Assembly: GCA_040221975.1 (NCBI GenBank)
Contig: JAVJWR010000031.1
Span: forward strand, 186,001 to 250,000
Reading direction: 5' to 3'
Length of the DNA: 64,000 nucleotides
From: Haliea sp040221975
Lineage (GTDB): Bacteria > Pseudomonadota > Gammaproteobacteria > Pseudomonadales > Halieaceae
Made by a program: the position numbers and the translations under genes. Positions within the stretch are counted from its first letter, which is position 1, and each line of letters opens with the position of its first letter. The notes under the pieces were generated by a model, which saw nothing but the letters and a program-made list of their open reading frames with translations, was not told the origin of the DNA and made no database searches. Of the stretch, positions 50,354 to 58,288 are shown piece by piece.

Positions 50354-52027
50354 TCAGGCCGCGGCGGTCTGACCCTGCTCCGCGGCCTTGTTGATGGCGC
50401 CCAGAATGCCGTCCAGCGAAGCCTGGATGATGTCCGGACTGCGGCCGACGCCACAGTAGCGCTCACCATCAATATTGAGCTGGATATAGCACACCGCTTC
50501 TGCATCCGCGCTCTGGCTGAGGGCGTGCTCGCTGTACTCCACCAGCACGATCTGGCGACCGGTAAAACGCTGCATGGCGTCGACAAACGAGGCTACCACG
50601 CCGTTGCCGGTACCCTGCAAATTGCTGCGGTTGCTGCCCTCCAGCAGTTCCGCACGCAGCTGGTCGACATTGTCGGCGCGGCTGACCTGATAGTCCCCCA
50701 GGCGCCAGCGACCGCCGCCCGACAGGTAGGTGCGCTGGAACAGGTCGTAAATGGCCTGCGGCGACAGCTCTGACTCCTGCGCTTCAGCATGGGCCTGCAC
50801 CAGCGGGCTGAAATCGATCTGCAGCCAGCGCGGCAGTGCATAGCCAAAACTACTCTCCAGTACGTAGGCCACGCCGCCCTTGCCGGACTGGCTGTTGATA
50901 CGGATGACCTCCTGATAGGAGCGGCCGATGTCCGCCGGGTCGATGGGCAGGTAGGCCACCTGCCACGGCGCGCGCGCATCGCGTTTCGCCAGGCACTTCT
51001 TGATCGCATCCTGGTGGCTGCCGGAGAAAGCGGTAAACACCAGCTCGCCGGCATAGGGGTGGCGGGGGTGGATCGGCAGCTGGGTGCACTCCTTCACGGT
51101 CTGGATGATTTCGTCCATGTGCCCCAGCTGCAGCTCCGGGTCCACACCCTGGCTGTAGAGGTTCATGGCCATGGTGACGATATCCATGTTGCCGGTGCGC
51201 TCGCCGTTGCCCATCAGGGTGCCTTCCACCCGGTCGGCACCCGCCAGCACACCGAGTTCCGCCGCCGCGACCCCACAACCGCGGTCATTGTGGGTATGCA
51301 GGGAAATCAGCAGGGACTCGCGGTTGGCGACGTGGTCGCAAAACCACTCGATCTGATCCGCATAGACGTTGGGGGTACTCATCTCCACGGTGGCCGGCAG
51401 ATTGATGATTACCGGCTTTTCCGGAGTTGGCTGCCAGACCGCGGTCACCGCATCGACCACCTCCACGGCAAAGTCCAGCTCGGTACCGGTAAAACTTTCC
51501 GGGGAATACTCGAACACCCACTCTGTTTCCGGGTAGCGCGCCGCGGTGTCGCGCACCAGCCTGGCGCCCTTGACGGCGATATCGATGATCCCCGCCCGGT
51601 CGAGACCGAATACCTGCTCCCGCTGCACGGTGGAGGTGGAGTTGTACACGTGCACGATCGCGCGCCGGGCCCCGCGCAGGGCCTCGAAGGTCTTCTCGAT
51701 CAATTCCGGGCGGGCCTGAGTCAGTACCTGGATGGTGACATCGTCCGGGATCCGGCCCTTTTCAATCAGCTCGCGGCAGAAATCGAAGTCGTGGCTGGAG
51801 GCGGAGGGAAAGCCGACCTCGATCTCCTTGAAACCAATCTTCACCAGCTGGTCCCAGAGGCGGGATTTCTGTCGCCCGGTCATCGGTTCGATCAGCGCCT
51901 GGTTACCGTCGCGCAGGTCCACGCTGCACCAGCGGGGTGCGCGGGTGATCTGCTGGTCCGGCCAGCGCCGGGAGCTCATCCGGATCGGCTGGAAAGGCTG
52001 GTACTTGCGGTAATCAAACTGGTTCAT
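50354..52027 (-). CDS. leuA: 2-isopropylmalate synthase (LeuA2 type)
   Basis: A 557-residue protein of the longer fungal-like LeuA class. WCSVDLRDGNQALIEPM carries the metal Asp and catalytic Arg. GFKEIEVGFPSASSHDFDF and the HTHNDRGCGVAAAELGVLAGADRVEGTLMGNGERTGN segment hold the His ligands. After a flexible region at about 370-430, the C-terminal LeuA-dimer regulatory domain (about 430-550) binds leucine for feedback inhibition. It condenses 2-oxoisovalerate with acetyl-CoA in the first committed leucine step. No leuB, leuC or leuD is adjacent. Confidence 0.96.
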   Translation of the reverse strand: MNQFDYRKYQPFQPIRMSSRRWPDQQITRAPRWCSVDLRDGNQALIEPMTGRQKSRLWDQLVKIGFKEIEVGFPSASSHDFDFCRELIEKGRIPDDVTIQVLTQARPELIEKTFEALRGARRAIVHVYNSTSTVQREQVFGLDRAGIIDIAVKGARLVRDTAARYPETEWVFEYSPESFTGTELDFAVEVVDAVTAVWQPTPEKPVIINLPATVEMSTPNVYADQIEWFCDHVANRESLLISLHTHNDRGCGVAAAELGVLAGADRVEGTLMGNGERTGNMDIVTMAMNLYSQGVDPELQLGHMDEIIQTVKECTQLPIHPRHPYAGELVFTAFSGSHQDAIKKCLAKRDARAPWQVAYLPIDPADIGRSYQEVIRINSQSGKGGVAYVLESSFGYALPRWLQIDFSPLVQAHAEAQESELSPQAIYDLFQRTYLSGGGRWRLGDYQVSRADNVDQLRAELLEGSNRSNLQGTGNGVVASFVDAMQRFTGRQIVLVEYSEHALSQSADAEAVCYIQLNIDGERYCGVGRSPDIIQASLDGILGAINKAAEQGQTAAA

Positions 52028-52320
52028 GCGCGCCTGTCCTCTGGGTGCTGGCCTGTTGCACTGAAAAATGGAGGCTGTTCACCTGCGGGTCGTGCGGACT
52101 GTCGTCCACCTGACCGACCCTCGTGAGGCTTCGCCCTGATACACGGCGCCGGGGTGATGCGACGTGTGGCGGCAGCAGGTGATGACTCAGCCGAGTGCAC
52201 AGTATAGCCCTGAGCCGATGGTGAATTGCTGCAAATAATCCATCACACTGCGCTTTCTTTAGTCTATAATTGCGACTATATACGTATTAGTGACATTATT
52301 CACCAATGAGGGCGCAAACA
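52028..52320. other. Divergent leuA / EVE intergenic region
   Basis: 293 bp without a convincing gene. The leuA-proximal 200 bp are GC-rich, the EVE-proximal 60 bp AT-rich. A likely plus-strand promoter is ATCACA (52242-52247, four of six) and TATAAT (52265-52270, perfect) at 17-bp spacing. On the leuA strand I looked for a leucine-rich leader peptide and terminator pair and found none; the only small ORF there encodes 18 residues without a leucine run. A long leuA 5' untranslated region remains possible. Confidence 0.5.
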
Positions 52321-52800
52321 ATGGCCTGCTGGTTGCTCAAAACCGAACCGGATACCTTCAGTATTGATGACCTGGCATCGCGCCCGCGGCAAACCGAACC
52401 CTGGGACGGCGTGCGCAACTACCAGGCACGCAATTTCATCCGCGACCGCATGCAGGCAGGAGACGAGGTCCTTGTCTATCACTCCAGCTGCCCGGTACCA
52501 GCGGTTGTCGGCCTGGCCCGGGTGGCCAGCGCACCGCGCCCGGACCCCAGCCAGTTCGACCCCGATTCCCCCCGATTCGATGCCGGCAGCGACACCGATC
52601 ATCCGCGCTGGGTACTGGTGGATATCCGCTACCAGCGCCACCTGCCGCGACCGGTGCCCCTGGCGGAATTGAAGCAACATGCCGACGCCCTGGAGGGCTT
52701 TGCCCTGCTCAAGCGCAGCCGCCTGTCGGTGATGCCGGTGAGCGACGCCCAGCGGGATTTGATTCTGGCCCTCGCTGGAGACAGGAGCGCAGGCGCATGA
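52321..52800 (+). CDS. EVE-domain (PUA/YTH-like) protein
   Basis: A 159-residue EVE protein. WLLKTEPDTFSIDDL is the opening signature, WDGVRNYQARNFIRD follows with the aromatic cage residues, and GDEVLVYHSSCPVPAVVGLARV forms the central beta sheet. WVLVDIRYQRHLPRPVPL is the later strand pair. EVE domains bind modified bases in RNA or DNA. ATG 52321 is chosen over ATG 52306 because GAGGG then sits at correct spacing. The stop overlaps the Lrp-family gene by ATGA. Confidence 0.9.
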   Translation: MACWLLKTEPDTFSIDDLASRPRQTEPWDGVRNYQARNFIRDRMQAGDEVLVYHSSCPVPAVVGLARVASAPRPDPSQFDPDSPRFDAGSDTDHPRWVLVDIRYQRHLPRPVPLAELKQHADALEGFALLKRSRLSVMPVSDAQRDLILALAGDRSAGA

Positions 52801-53285
52801 AACTCGATCGCAGCGACCGCCGCATCCTCGACATCCTGCAGCGGGAAGGGCGCATCAGCAATCTGGAGCTGGCCGAGCGTATTGGCCTGTCGCCGACACC
52901 CTGCTCCCGGCGGGTAAAGCGACTGGAGGAATCCGGTTTGATCCGCGGCACTGCCACCCTGCTGGATCAGTCGCGGCTGGGACTCAAGCTGACCGCCTAC
53001 ATCGGCATCAGCATGGACCGCCACACCCCCGATCGGTTCGATGCCTTCGAAGCCCAGGTCAGCGCATTTCCCGAGGTCATGGAGTGCTCGGTGGTCACCG
53101 GCCAGAGCGCGGATTACCTGCTCAAGGCCGTGGTACCGGATATGCAATACTACGAACGGTTCCTGCTCGGCAAGCTGACGCGGATTCCCGGCGTGACCGG
53201 GGTGCACTCCAGCTTCGAACTGCGGCGCGTGGTACAAAACACGGCGCTGCCCCTGGACCATATCGACAACGATACCGAGGTATGA
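52797..53285 (+). CDS. Lrp/AsnC-family transcriptional regulator
   Basis: A 162-residue regulator. The N-terminal winged HTH is KLDRSDRRILDILQREGRISNLELAERIGLSPTPCSRRVKRLEESGLI. A RAM effector-binding domain at about 65-150 contains FPEVMECSVVTGQSADYLLKAVVPDMQYY and the closing strand VHSSFELRRVV. Such proteins respond to amino acids. The gene is translationally coupled to the EVE gene by an ATGA overlap; targets are unknown, though leuA is the nearest amino acid gene. Confidence 0.92.
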   Translation: MKLDRSDRRILDILQREGRISNLELAERIGLSPTPCSRRVKRLEESGLIRGTATLLDQSRLGLKLTAYIGISMDRHTPDRFDAFEAQVSAFPEVMECSVVTGQSADYLLKAVVPDMQYYERFLLGKLTRIPGVTGVHSSFELRRVVQNTALPLDHIDNDTEV

Positions 53286-53313
53286 GCCCGATCCGCGGGC
53301 GGTGGCACATTCC

Positions 53314-53352
53314 GGCCAGTTTTGCTGGCCGCTGCGGGGCTTGCCGCCCCGC
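53314..53352. terminator. Two tandem hairpins after the Lrp gene
   Basis: GGCCAG-TTTTG-CTGGCC (53314-53330) and GCGGGGC-TTGCC-GCCCCGC (53334-53352) are two perfect stem-loops, three bases apart, between the regulator stop and the SDR start. No T-run follows, so they may be a tandem weak terminator, an mRNA-stabilising element or part of an intergenic repeat. Confidence 0.45.
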
Positions 53353-53396
53353 GCTGCTTGCGGGCATTATCGAATAAACCCCAATGGAGCTCTGGC

Positions 53397-54179
53397 ATGA
53401 AGGGAATGAATGACAAGGTCGCCCTGGTCACCGGCGGCGCCAGTGGCATGGGTCGTATCATCGCCCTGCGACTGGCAGGCAAGGGTGCGCGAGTGGCCAT
53501 CTTCGACGTCAACGAAGAGGGTCTTGAGGCCACGGCTGCGGCGCACGACAACATCAGCCCCTTCCACTGCGATATCGGCAACCTGGCGGAGGTGGAGGCG
53601 AAAGTCGCGCAGGTGCAGGAGGCCCTGGGACCCATCGACCTGCTGGTACACGCCGCGGCGCTGATGCCCAGCCACAAGCTGGTCGATCACACCCACGCGG
53701 GCATGGAGCGCCTGTTCCGGATCAACTATTTCGGCACCACCTACATGGTGCAGGCGGTCCTGCCGGAGATGCGCAAACGCCGCAGCGGCCGCGTCATCGC
53801 CTTCGGCTCCATTGCCGGCCACGCGCTGGTACCCCACATGGGCGGCTACTGCGCCACCAAGTCCGCGGTCAACACCTACATGGAAGTGCTGCAGAACGAG
53901 CTGCGGGACTCGGGTGTGCGCATCCACCTGGTCTGCCCACCCGCGGTCAACACGCCCCTGATAGACCAGACCCTCGCCACCGACAGCCCCGGCAGCATCA
54001 TCGAGGCGAAAAAATCCGGCCGCCTCTCGGACCCGGAAAAGATTGTCGATGCCATCGAAAAGGGCGTCGACAAGGACAGGGACATCATCTATCCGGGCGA
54101 GGCCCGACTACTGATGCTGTGGCACACCCTGTTCCCGCGCCTCTGGTGGAAGACTGTGCTCAAGTTTGAGAAGGACTGA
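53397..54179 (+). CDS. Short-chain dehydrogenase/reductase
   Basis: A 260-residue SDR. VALVTGGASGMGRIIALRLA is the cofactor loop, FDVNEEGLEA suggests NAD preference through its Asp, and HAAALMPSHKLVDHT stands where NNAG usually is (variant HAAA). The catalytic strand is VIAFGSIAGHALVPHMGGYCATKSA with Ser, Tyr and Lys. VCPPAVNTPLIDQ and the C-terminal membrane-leaning helix with MLWHTLFPRLWWKTVL are like the sphinganine/retinol-type SDRs. GGAG is seven bases before ATG 53397. The substrate is probably lipophilic but unproven. Confidence 0.82.
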   Translation: MKGMNDKVALVTGGASGMGRIIALRLAGKGARVAIFDVNEEGLEATAAAHDNISPFHCDIGNLAEVEAKVAQVQEALGPIDLLVHAAALMPSHKLVDHTHAGMERLFRINYFGTTYMVQAVLPEMRKRRSGRVIAFGSIAGHALVPHMGGYCATKSAVNTYMEVLQNELRDSGVRIHLVCPPAVNTPLIDQTLATDSPGSIIEAKKSGRLSDPEKIVDAIEKGVDKDRDIIYPGEARLLMLWHTLFPRLWWKTVLKFEKD

Positions 54180-54235
54180 ACCGGGCCCCCGGTGCCATAG
54201 GCTGGCGGGGGTGCGCATGGTAGCATTCCCGCCCC

Positions 54236-55456
54236 ATGGCAAACCGACACCTCTCTGCTGACTCACGCTGGCTGCTGGTACTGCTCGCGGCGCTGGTTGC
54301 GCTCGGGCCGCTCAGCGTGGACATGTACCTGCCCGCCATGCCGGCGATGCGCGCAGCGCTGGAAACCAGCGTCGGCAGCATTCAGCTGACCCTGAGCGCC
54401 TATCTCGCCGGCTTCGCGATATTCCATCTGGTGTGCGGGCCACTGGCAGACCGCTACGGGCGCAAGCCGGTGATAACCTCCGGCACCCTGCTGTTCGTGC
54501 TCGGCTGCGTTGGCTGCAGCCTGGCGACCACGGTGGAGGAATTGCTGCTGTACCGGTTTTTGCAGGGTGTCGGCGCCTGTGTCGGACCCACCCTGGCGCG
54601 CACCATCACCCGCGACCTGTTTGGCCCCAGGCGGGCGGCGCGGGCGCTGTCGCTGATTGCCATGCTCATGGCCCTGGCGCCGGCGGTGGCACCGAGTCTC
54701 GGCGGGCTGCTGATGCTGGTGTTCCCCTGGCCCAGTATTTTCATCTTCCTGGGGGTTTACGGCACCCTGGTGGTGCTGCTGGTGCAGCGCTATCTCGGCG
54801 AATCCCTGCCGGCGCCCCAGAGCCTGCACCCGCGAACCATTCTGCGCAACTACAGCACCCTGTTGCGCAGTGGTCCCTTCATGACCGTGGTGACCTCCAG
54901 CTCTCTGGTCTACGCCGGCCTGATGGTCTACCTGGCCTCTTCCGGGTTCGTCTACCTGGAAATGCTGAATGTGCCGGTGCTGTACTTCGGGCCCATATTC
55001 CTGACCACAGTCGCCGGCTACATCAGCGGCAGCGCGCTCAGCGCCCGTCTGGCGAGTCGTCTGGAATCTCCCCGAGTGCTGCTGCTGGGAACTGTTCTCG
55101 CGGCGGCGGCAAGCGTCTGCATGGGCGCGGCCGCCACCGTGTTTCCGCACAGCGTACTGGCCCTGATGCTGCCGATGATGCTCTACACAGCGGGGCTGGG
55201 GCTGACCCTGCCTCACGCCATGAGTCTTGCCCTGCTGCCCTACCCGCAGATGGCGGGCACGGCATCGGCCCTGCTGGGATTCATCCAGATGGCAATCGCC
55301 GCTGCCGCCGGCGCCCTGGTCAGCCTCTTTCTGGTGGATTCACCGCGACCGATGCTGGTCGCCATGGCGCTGCTGGCACTGGTCGCCCTGGCGCTGGGGC
55401 AGAAGGTTCGCAGACTGCATTTTACAGTCCCGGAACAGGCTCCCCAGCGGCAATAA
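54236..55456 (+). CDS. Bcr/CflA-family MFS drug efflux transporter
   Basis: A 406-residue MFS protein with twelve predicted segments. The family signature LGPLSVDMYLPAMPAMRAALETSVGSIQLTLSAYL is split over segment 1 and its loop, and GPLADRYGRKPVITSGTLLF is MFS motif A. FLQGVGACVGPTLARTITRDLF is motif B/C-like. It exports drugs or metabolites with proton antiport. No ribosome site is visible before ATG 54236, so leaderless or weak translation is possible. Its 3' end overlaps the convergent diguanylate cyclase gene by 35 bp. Confidence 0.9.
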   Translation: MANRHLSADSRWLLVLLAALVALGPLSVDMYLPAMPAMRAALETSVGSIQLTLSAYLAGFAIFHLVCGPLADRYGRKPVITSGTLLFVLGCVGCSLATTVEELLLYRFLQGVGACVGPTLARTITRDLFGPRRAARALSLIAMLMALAPAVAPSLGGLLMLVFPWPSIFIFLGVYGTLVVLLVQRYLGESLPAPQSLHPRTILRNYSTLLRSGPFMTVVTSSSLVYAGLMVYLASSGFVYLEMLNVPVLYFGPIFLTTVAGYISGSALSARLASRLESPRVLLLGTVLAAAASVCMGAAATVFPHSVLALMLPMMLYTAGLGLTLPHAMSLALLPYPQMAGTASALLGFIQMAIAAAAGALVSLFLVDSPRPMLVAMALLALVALALGQKVRRLHFTVPEQAPQRQ

Positions 55457-56426
55457 CCAGGCGGTCGCGGCCCGCCTGCTTGGCCTCGTAGAGGGCGTTG
55501 TCCGCCCGGGCCAGCCAGCGTGACCAGTCCTCCCCCGACTTCAGTATCGCTGCCCCGGCGGAGAACCGGATCGTGCCCTCGGGGCCTGGCACGCTGCCAC
55601 TGAGTCTCTCGTGCAGCTCCGGCAAGGCGGTGGCCGCGGTGACGGCGGACATGCCCCGCAACAGGACCACGAATTCCTCACCCCCCATCCGATACAGTCC
55701 ATCCTCAAGCCTCAGGGTAGAACGCACACTGGCGGCAAAGCGCTCCAGCACCCGGTCGCCGGCCTCGTGCCCATAGTTGTCATTGATCTGCTTGAACAGG
55801 TCCAGATCGATCACCATGATGGTGCTGCTGAAGTCCGCATTGCGGCGGCGCTCGGCGACAGTGGCCTCAAGATGCTGTTGCATCAGGCGTCGATTGCCGG
55901 CGCCGGTGAGCGGATCCAGTGTCGCCTGCTCTGCCAGCAGGCGACGCTGCTGACGCAGCTGATCGGTAAAAACCAGCCCGAATCCCGTCATCAGCAGTGC
56001 AACTGTTATCCAGCTGATCTGCTCCAGTGCCGAATCGAACAGCCGTGTAGTGACCGCGAGGGCAACAATGATCACACCGTTCAGGCATACAGCCAGGGCT
56101 CGCGGCAAGATCACGCAATTGATCCAGATAACCAGGAAGGACCAGAGCAGGCCGTTGCTGCTGACCAGCAGCGCACTCAGCAGGCTCGAAGCCGTTATTG
56201 TCAGCCCAAACAGATTGAGGGCATACGGGCCGAAGCGGCGGGAGCGCCCCAGTAGCAGGGTGAGCACGAGAATCGCGACGATAACCGTATTGATGACAGC
56301 GCCATTGCTGTCGCCGGTCTGGTAGCGGTACAGGGCGAAGCCCGTGACAACCAGCGCAGTGACGCCACCGATGTAATTCATTACCGACAGCTCAAGGCGG
56401 CGACCGTCGGCCAGGTGCAAAGCCAT
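55422..56426 (-). CDS. Membrane-bound diguanylate cyclase (GGEEF)
   Basis: About 334 residues from ATG 56426. Five to six hydrophobic segments (about 17-160) form an unknown sensory membrane domain. The GGDEF domain follows with ATLDPLTGAGNRRLM, DLDLFKQINDNYGHEAGD, the I-site RLED five residues before GGEEF, and SAGAAILKSGEDWSRWLARADNALYEAKQAGRD. It should synthesise cyclic di-GMP with product inhibition. The start is uncertain: the ribosome site at 56426 is weak, a GTG about 36 bp upstream is possible, and the longer frame runs into the divergent cysteine synthase promoter. Confidence 0.88.
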   Translation of the reverse strand: MALHLADGRRLELSVMNYIGGVTALVVTGFALYRYQTGDSNGAVINTVIVAILVLTLLLGRSRRFGPYALNLFGLTITASSLLSALLVSSNGLLWSFLVIWINCVILPRALAVCLNGVIIVALAVTTRLFDSALEQISWITVALLMTGFGLVFTDQLRQQRRLLAEQATLDPLTGAGNRRLMQQHLEATVAERRRNADFSSTIMVIDLDLFKQINDNYGHEAGDRVLERFAASVRSTLRLEDGLYRMGGEEFVVLLRGMSAVTAATALPELHERLSGSVPGPEGTIRFSAGAAILKSGEDWSRWLARADNALYEAKQAGRDRLVIAAGEPVPGL

Positions 56427-56595
56427 GGCGGCGGTATCGATGTCGGGGTTTGGTCCCGAGTTCACGCCCTGTTGTCCATTGCTGAAGCCTGCAAGACCGC
56501 CGCGAACTCTCGAATATGCCACAGCACCCCCGGCAGCGGCAAACACGGGGAGGCTATGGCATACTGTGGGGCATCCCGTCACGGAGACCCAAGCC

Positions 56596-57603
56596 TTGCA
56601 CAGCGCCGCAGATGTCACCCAGCTCATCGGCAACACACCGTTGCTTTACCTGCGCGAGGTCTCGGAGCGTACCGGCTGCCGTATCTTCGGCAAGGCCGAG
56701 TTCATGAACCCGGGCGGCTCGGTCAAGGACCGCACCGCCCTGGGCATTATCCGCGCTGCCGAAGCCAGTGGTGAACTGCGCCCCGGCGGGCGCATTGTCG
56801 AGGGCACTGCGGGCAATACCGGTATCGGCCTGACCCTGCTGGCGAATGCGCTGGGCTACAAGAGCACCGTGGTCATGCCCATCAGCCAGAGCAAGGAAAA
56901 GATCGACACCCTGGAATTGCTCGGTGCCGACCTGCACCTGGTGCCCGCGACCTCCTACAGCGAACCCGGGCACTACATCCACACGGCCCAGCGGCTGGCG
57001 GAAAAATACGCCGGCTCCGAACCCGCCGGCGCCGTGTGGGCCCGCCAGTTCGACAATCTGGCCAACATGGCCATGCATCGCGACACCACCGGGGAGGAAA
57101 TCTGGGCCCAGACCGAAGGCAAGGTCGACGGTTTCATCTGCGCGGTGGGAACCGGGGGCACGCTGGCGGGCGTCTCCGCAGCCCTCAAGTCTCATCGGCC
57201 AGACGTCACCATAGGCCTGGCCGACCCCCAGGGCGCCTCGCTCTACCACTATTACCAGGACGGTCGCCTGACCGCCAGTGCCGGCAATTCCATTGTCGAG
57301 GGCATTGGCATCAACCACATCACCGGCAATATCGCCGCAGCGCAAGTGGACACCGCGTTCATGATCAGCGACCAGGAAGCCCTGCCGCTACTGTTCGATC
57401 TGCTGCAACACGAAGGCCTGTGCCTGGGTGGTTCGGCCGGCATCAATATCGCCGGTGCGGTACGACTGGCGGAACACATGGGGCCCGGACACACCATAGT
57501 CACCATCCTTTGTGACTATGGCAACCGCTACCAGAGCAAGCTGTTCAACCCCGCTTTCCTGCACAACAAGGGCCTGCCGGTACCGGCCTGGCTCAATGTC
57601 TGA
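56596..57603 (+). CDS. Cysteine synthase family PLP enzyme
   Basis: About 335 residues from TTG 56596, which has GGAG at 56583 before it; GTG 56566 is an alternative start. TQLIGNTPLLYL is the CysK/CBS opening, the PLP lysine is in NPGGSVKDRTALG, GTAGNTGIGLTLLANALGYK follows, and VGTGGTLAGVSAALK binds phosphate. GGSAGINIAGAVRLAEHMG closes the core. It probably makes cysteine from O-acetylserine and sulfide. A C-terminal extension (NRYQSKLFNPAFLHNKGLPVP) matches the longer cysteine synthase subgroup. It is followed 19 bp later by an FMN reductase. Confidence 0.87.
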   Translation: MHSAADVTQLIGNTPLLYLREVSERTGCRIFGKAEFMNPGGSVKDRTALGIIRAAEASGELRPGGRIVEGTAGNTGIGLTLLANALGYKSTVVMPISQSKEKIDTLELLGADLHLVPATSYSEPGHYIHTAQRLAEKYAGSEPAGAVWARQFDNLANMAMHRDTTGEEIWAQTEGKVDGFICAVGTGGTLAGVSAALKSHRPDVTIGLADPQGASLYHYYQDGRLTASAGNSIVEGIGINHITGNIAAAQVDTAFMISDQEALPLLFDLLQHEGLCLGGSAGINIAGAVRLAEHMGPGHTIVTILCDYGNRYQSKLFNPAFLHNKGLPVPAWLNV

Positions 57604-57622
57604 TCAACTCGCGAGGAAAACA

Positions 57623-58243
57623 ATGCAGATTGGCATTATCAGCGGCAGTCACCGCCCGGACTCCCAGAGCAGCAAGGTCGGTCGCCATATTGAGCAGACC
57701 CTGACGCAGCAGGCGCTGTGCGACCGTTGCTGGTTCTATGACCTGGGTGGCAACCCGCTGCCACTGTGGGAAGAGGGGGTGTGGGATGAAGACAACCAGC
57801 ACTGGCAACAACTATTGCAACCCCTGCGGGAGGAACTGCACCGTTGCGACGGTCTCGTCATTATCTCGCCGGAGTGGCACGGCATGGTGCCGGCGGGATT
57901 GAAAAACTTTCTGTTGATGTGGGCAGCCGGGGGCGAACTGGCACACAAGCCGGCCCTGATTGTGACGGTCTCGGCCTCGGCCGGGGGCGCATACCCGGTG
58001 GCGGAACTGCGCATGAGTGGCTACAAGAACAACCGTCTCTGCTTCCTGCCCGAACACCTGATCGTGCGCAATGTCGGCTCCGTGTTCAATGCCGACAGCA
58101 AGGACAATGACCCCAGATCCCAGCAGTACCTGAGCGATCGCCTTCTGTATTGCCTGCGGTTGTTGCGGGAATATGCCCTGGCCCTGCGCCAGGTAAGGGA
58201 CAGCGGCAACGCCTCCCTGGAAGTTTACAGCACGGGGATGTGA
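57623..58243 (+). CDS. NAD(P)H-dependent FMN reductase family protein
   Basis: A 206-residue flavodoxin-like protein. IGIISGSHRPDSQSSKVG is the FMN phosphate loop, DGLVIISPEWHGMVPAGLKNFLLMW is the FMN-ring region, and KPALIVTVSASAGGAYPVAELR follows. The family reduces FMN, quinones or chromate with NAD(P)H. GAGGAAA precedes ATG 57623. It is almost certainly cotranscribed with the cysteine synthase gene; a role in supplying reduced flavin for sulfur metabolism is speculative. Confidence 0.86.
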   Translation: MQIGIISGSHRPDSQSSKVGRHIEQTLTQQALCDRCWFYDLGGNPLPLWEEGVWDEDNQHWQQLLQPLREELHRCDGLVIISPEWHGMVPAGLKNFLLMWAAGGELAHKPALIVTVSASAGGAYPVAELRMSGYKNNRLCFLPEHLIVRNVGSVFNADSKDNDPRSQQYLSDRLLYCLRLLREYALALRQVRDSGNASLEVYSTGM

Positions 58244-58255
58244 TGCAGGATATCC

Positions 58256-58272
58256 CCCCCGGATCCCGGGGG
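58256..58272. terminator. GC-rich hairpin between convergent genes
   Basis: CCCCCGG and CCGGGGG form a perfect 7-bp stem with an ATC loop, midway between the FMN reductase and diguanylate cyclase stops. A bidirectional terminator is likely although T-runs are missing. Confidence 0.5.
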
Positions 58273-58288
58273 TGACGCGGCGGACCCT

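Noticed and set aside
52028..52320. Leucine attenuator or T-box upstream of leuA
   Set aside because: No leader peptide with a leucine run and no paired terminator/antiterminator could be drawn.
54180..54193. ACCGGG/CCCGGT palindrome after the SDR as terminator
   Set aside because: A two-base centre and no T-run; too short to support a call.
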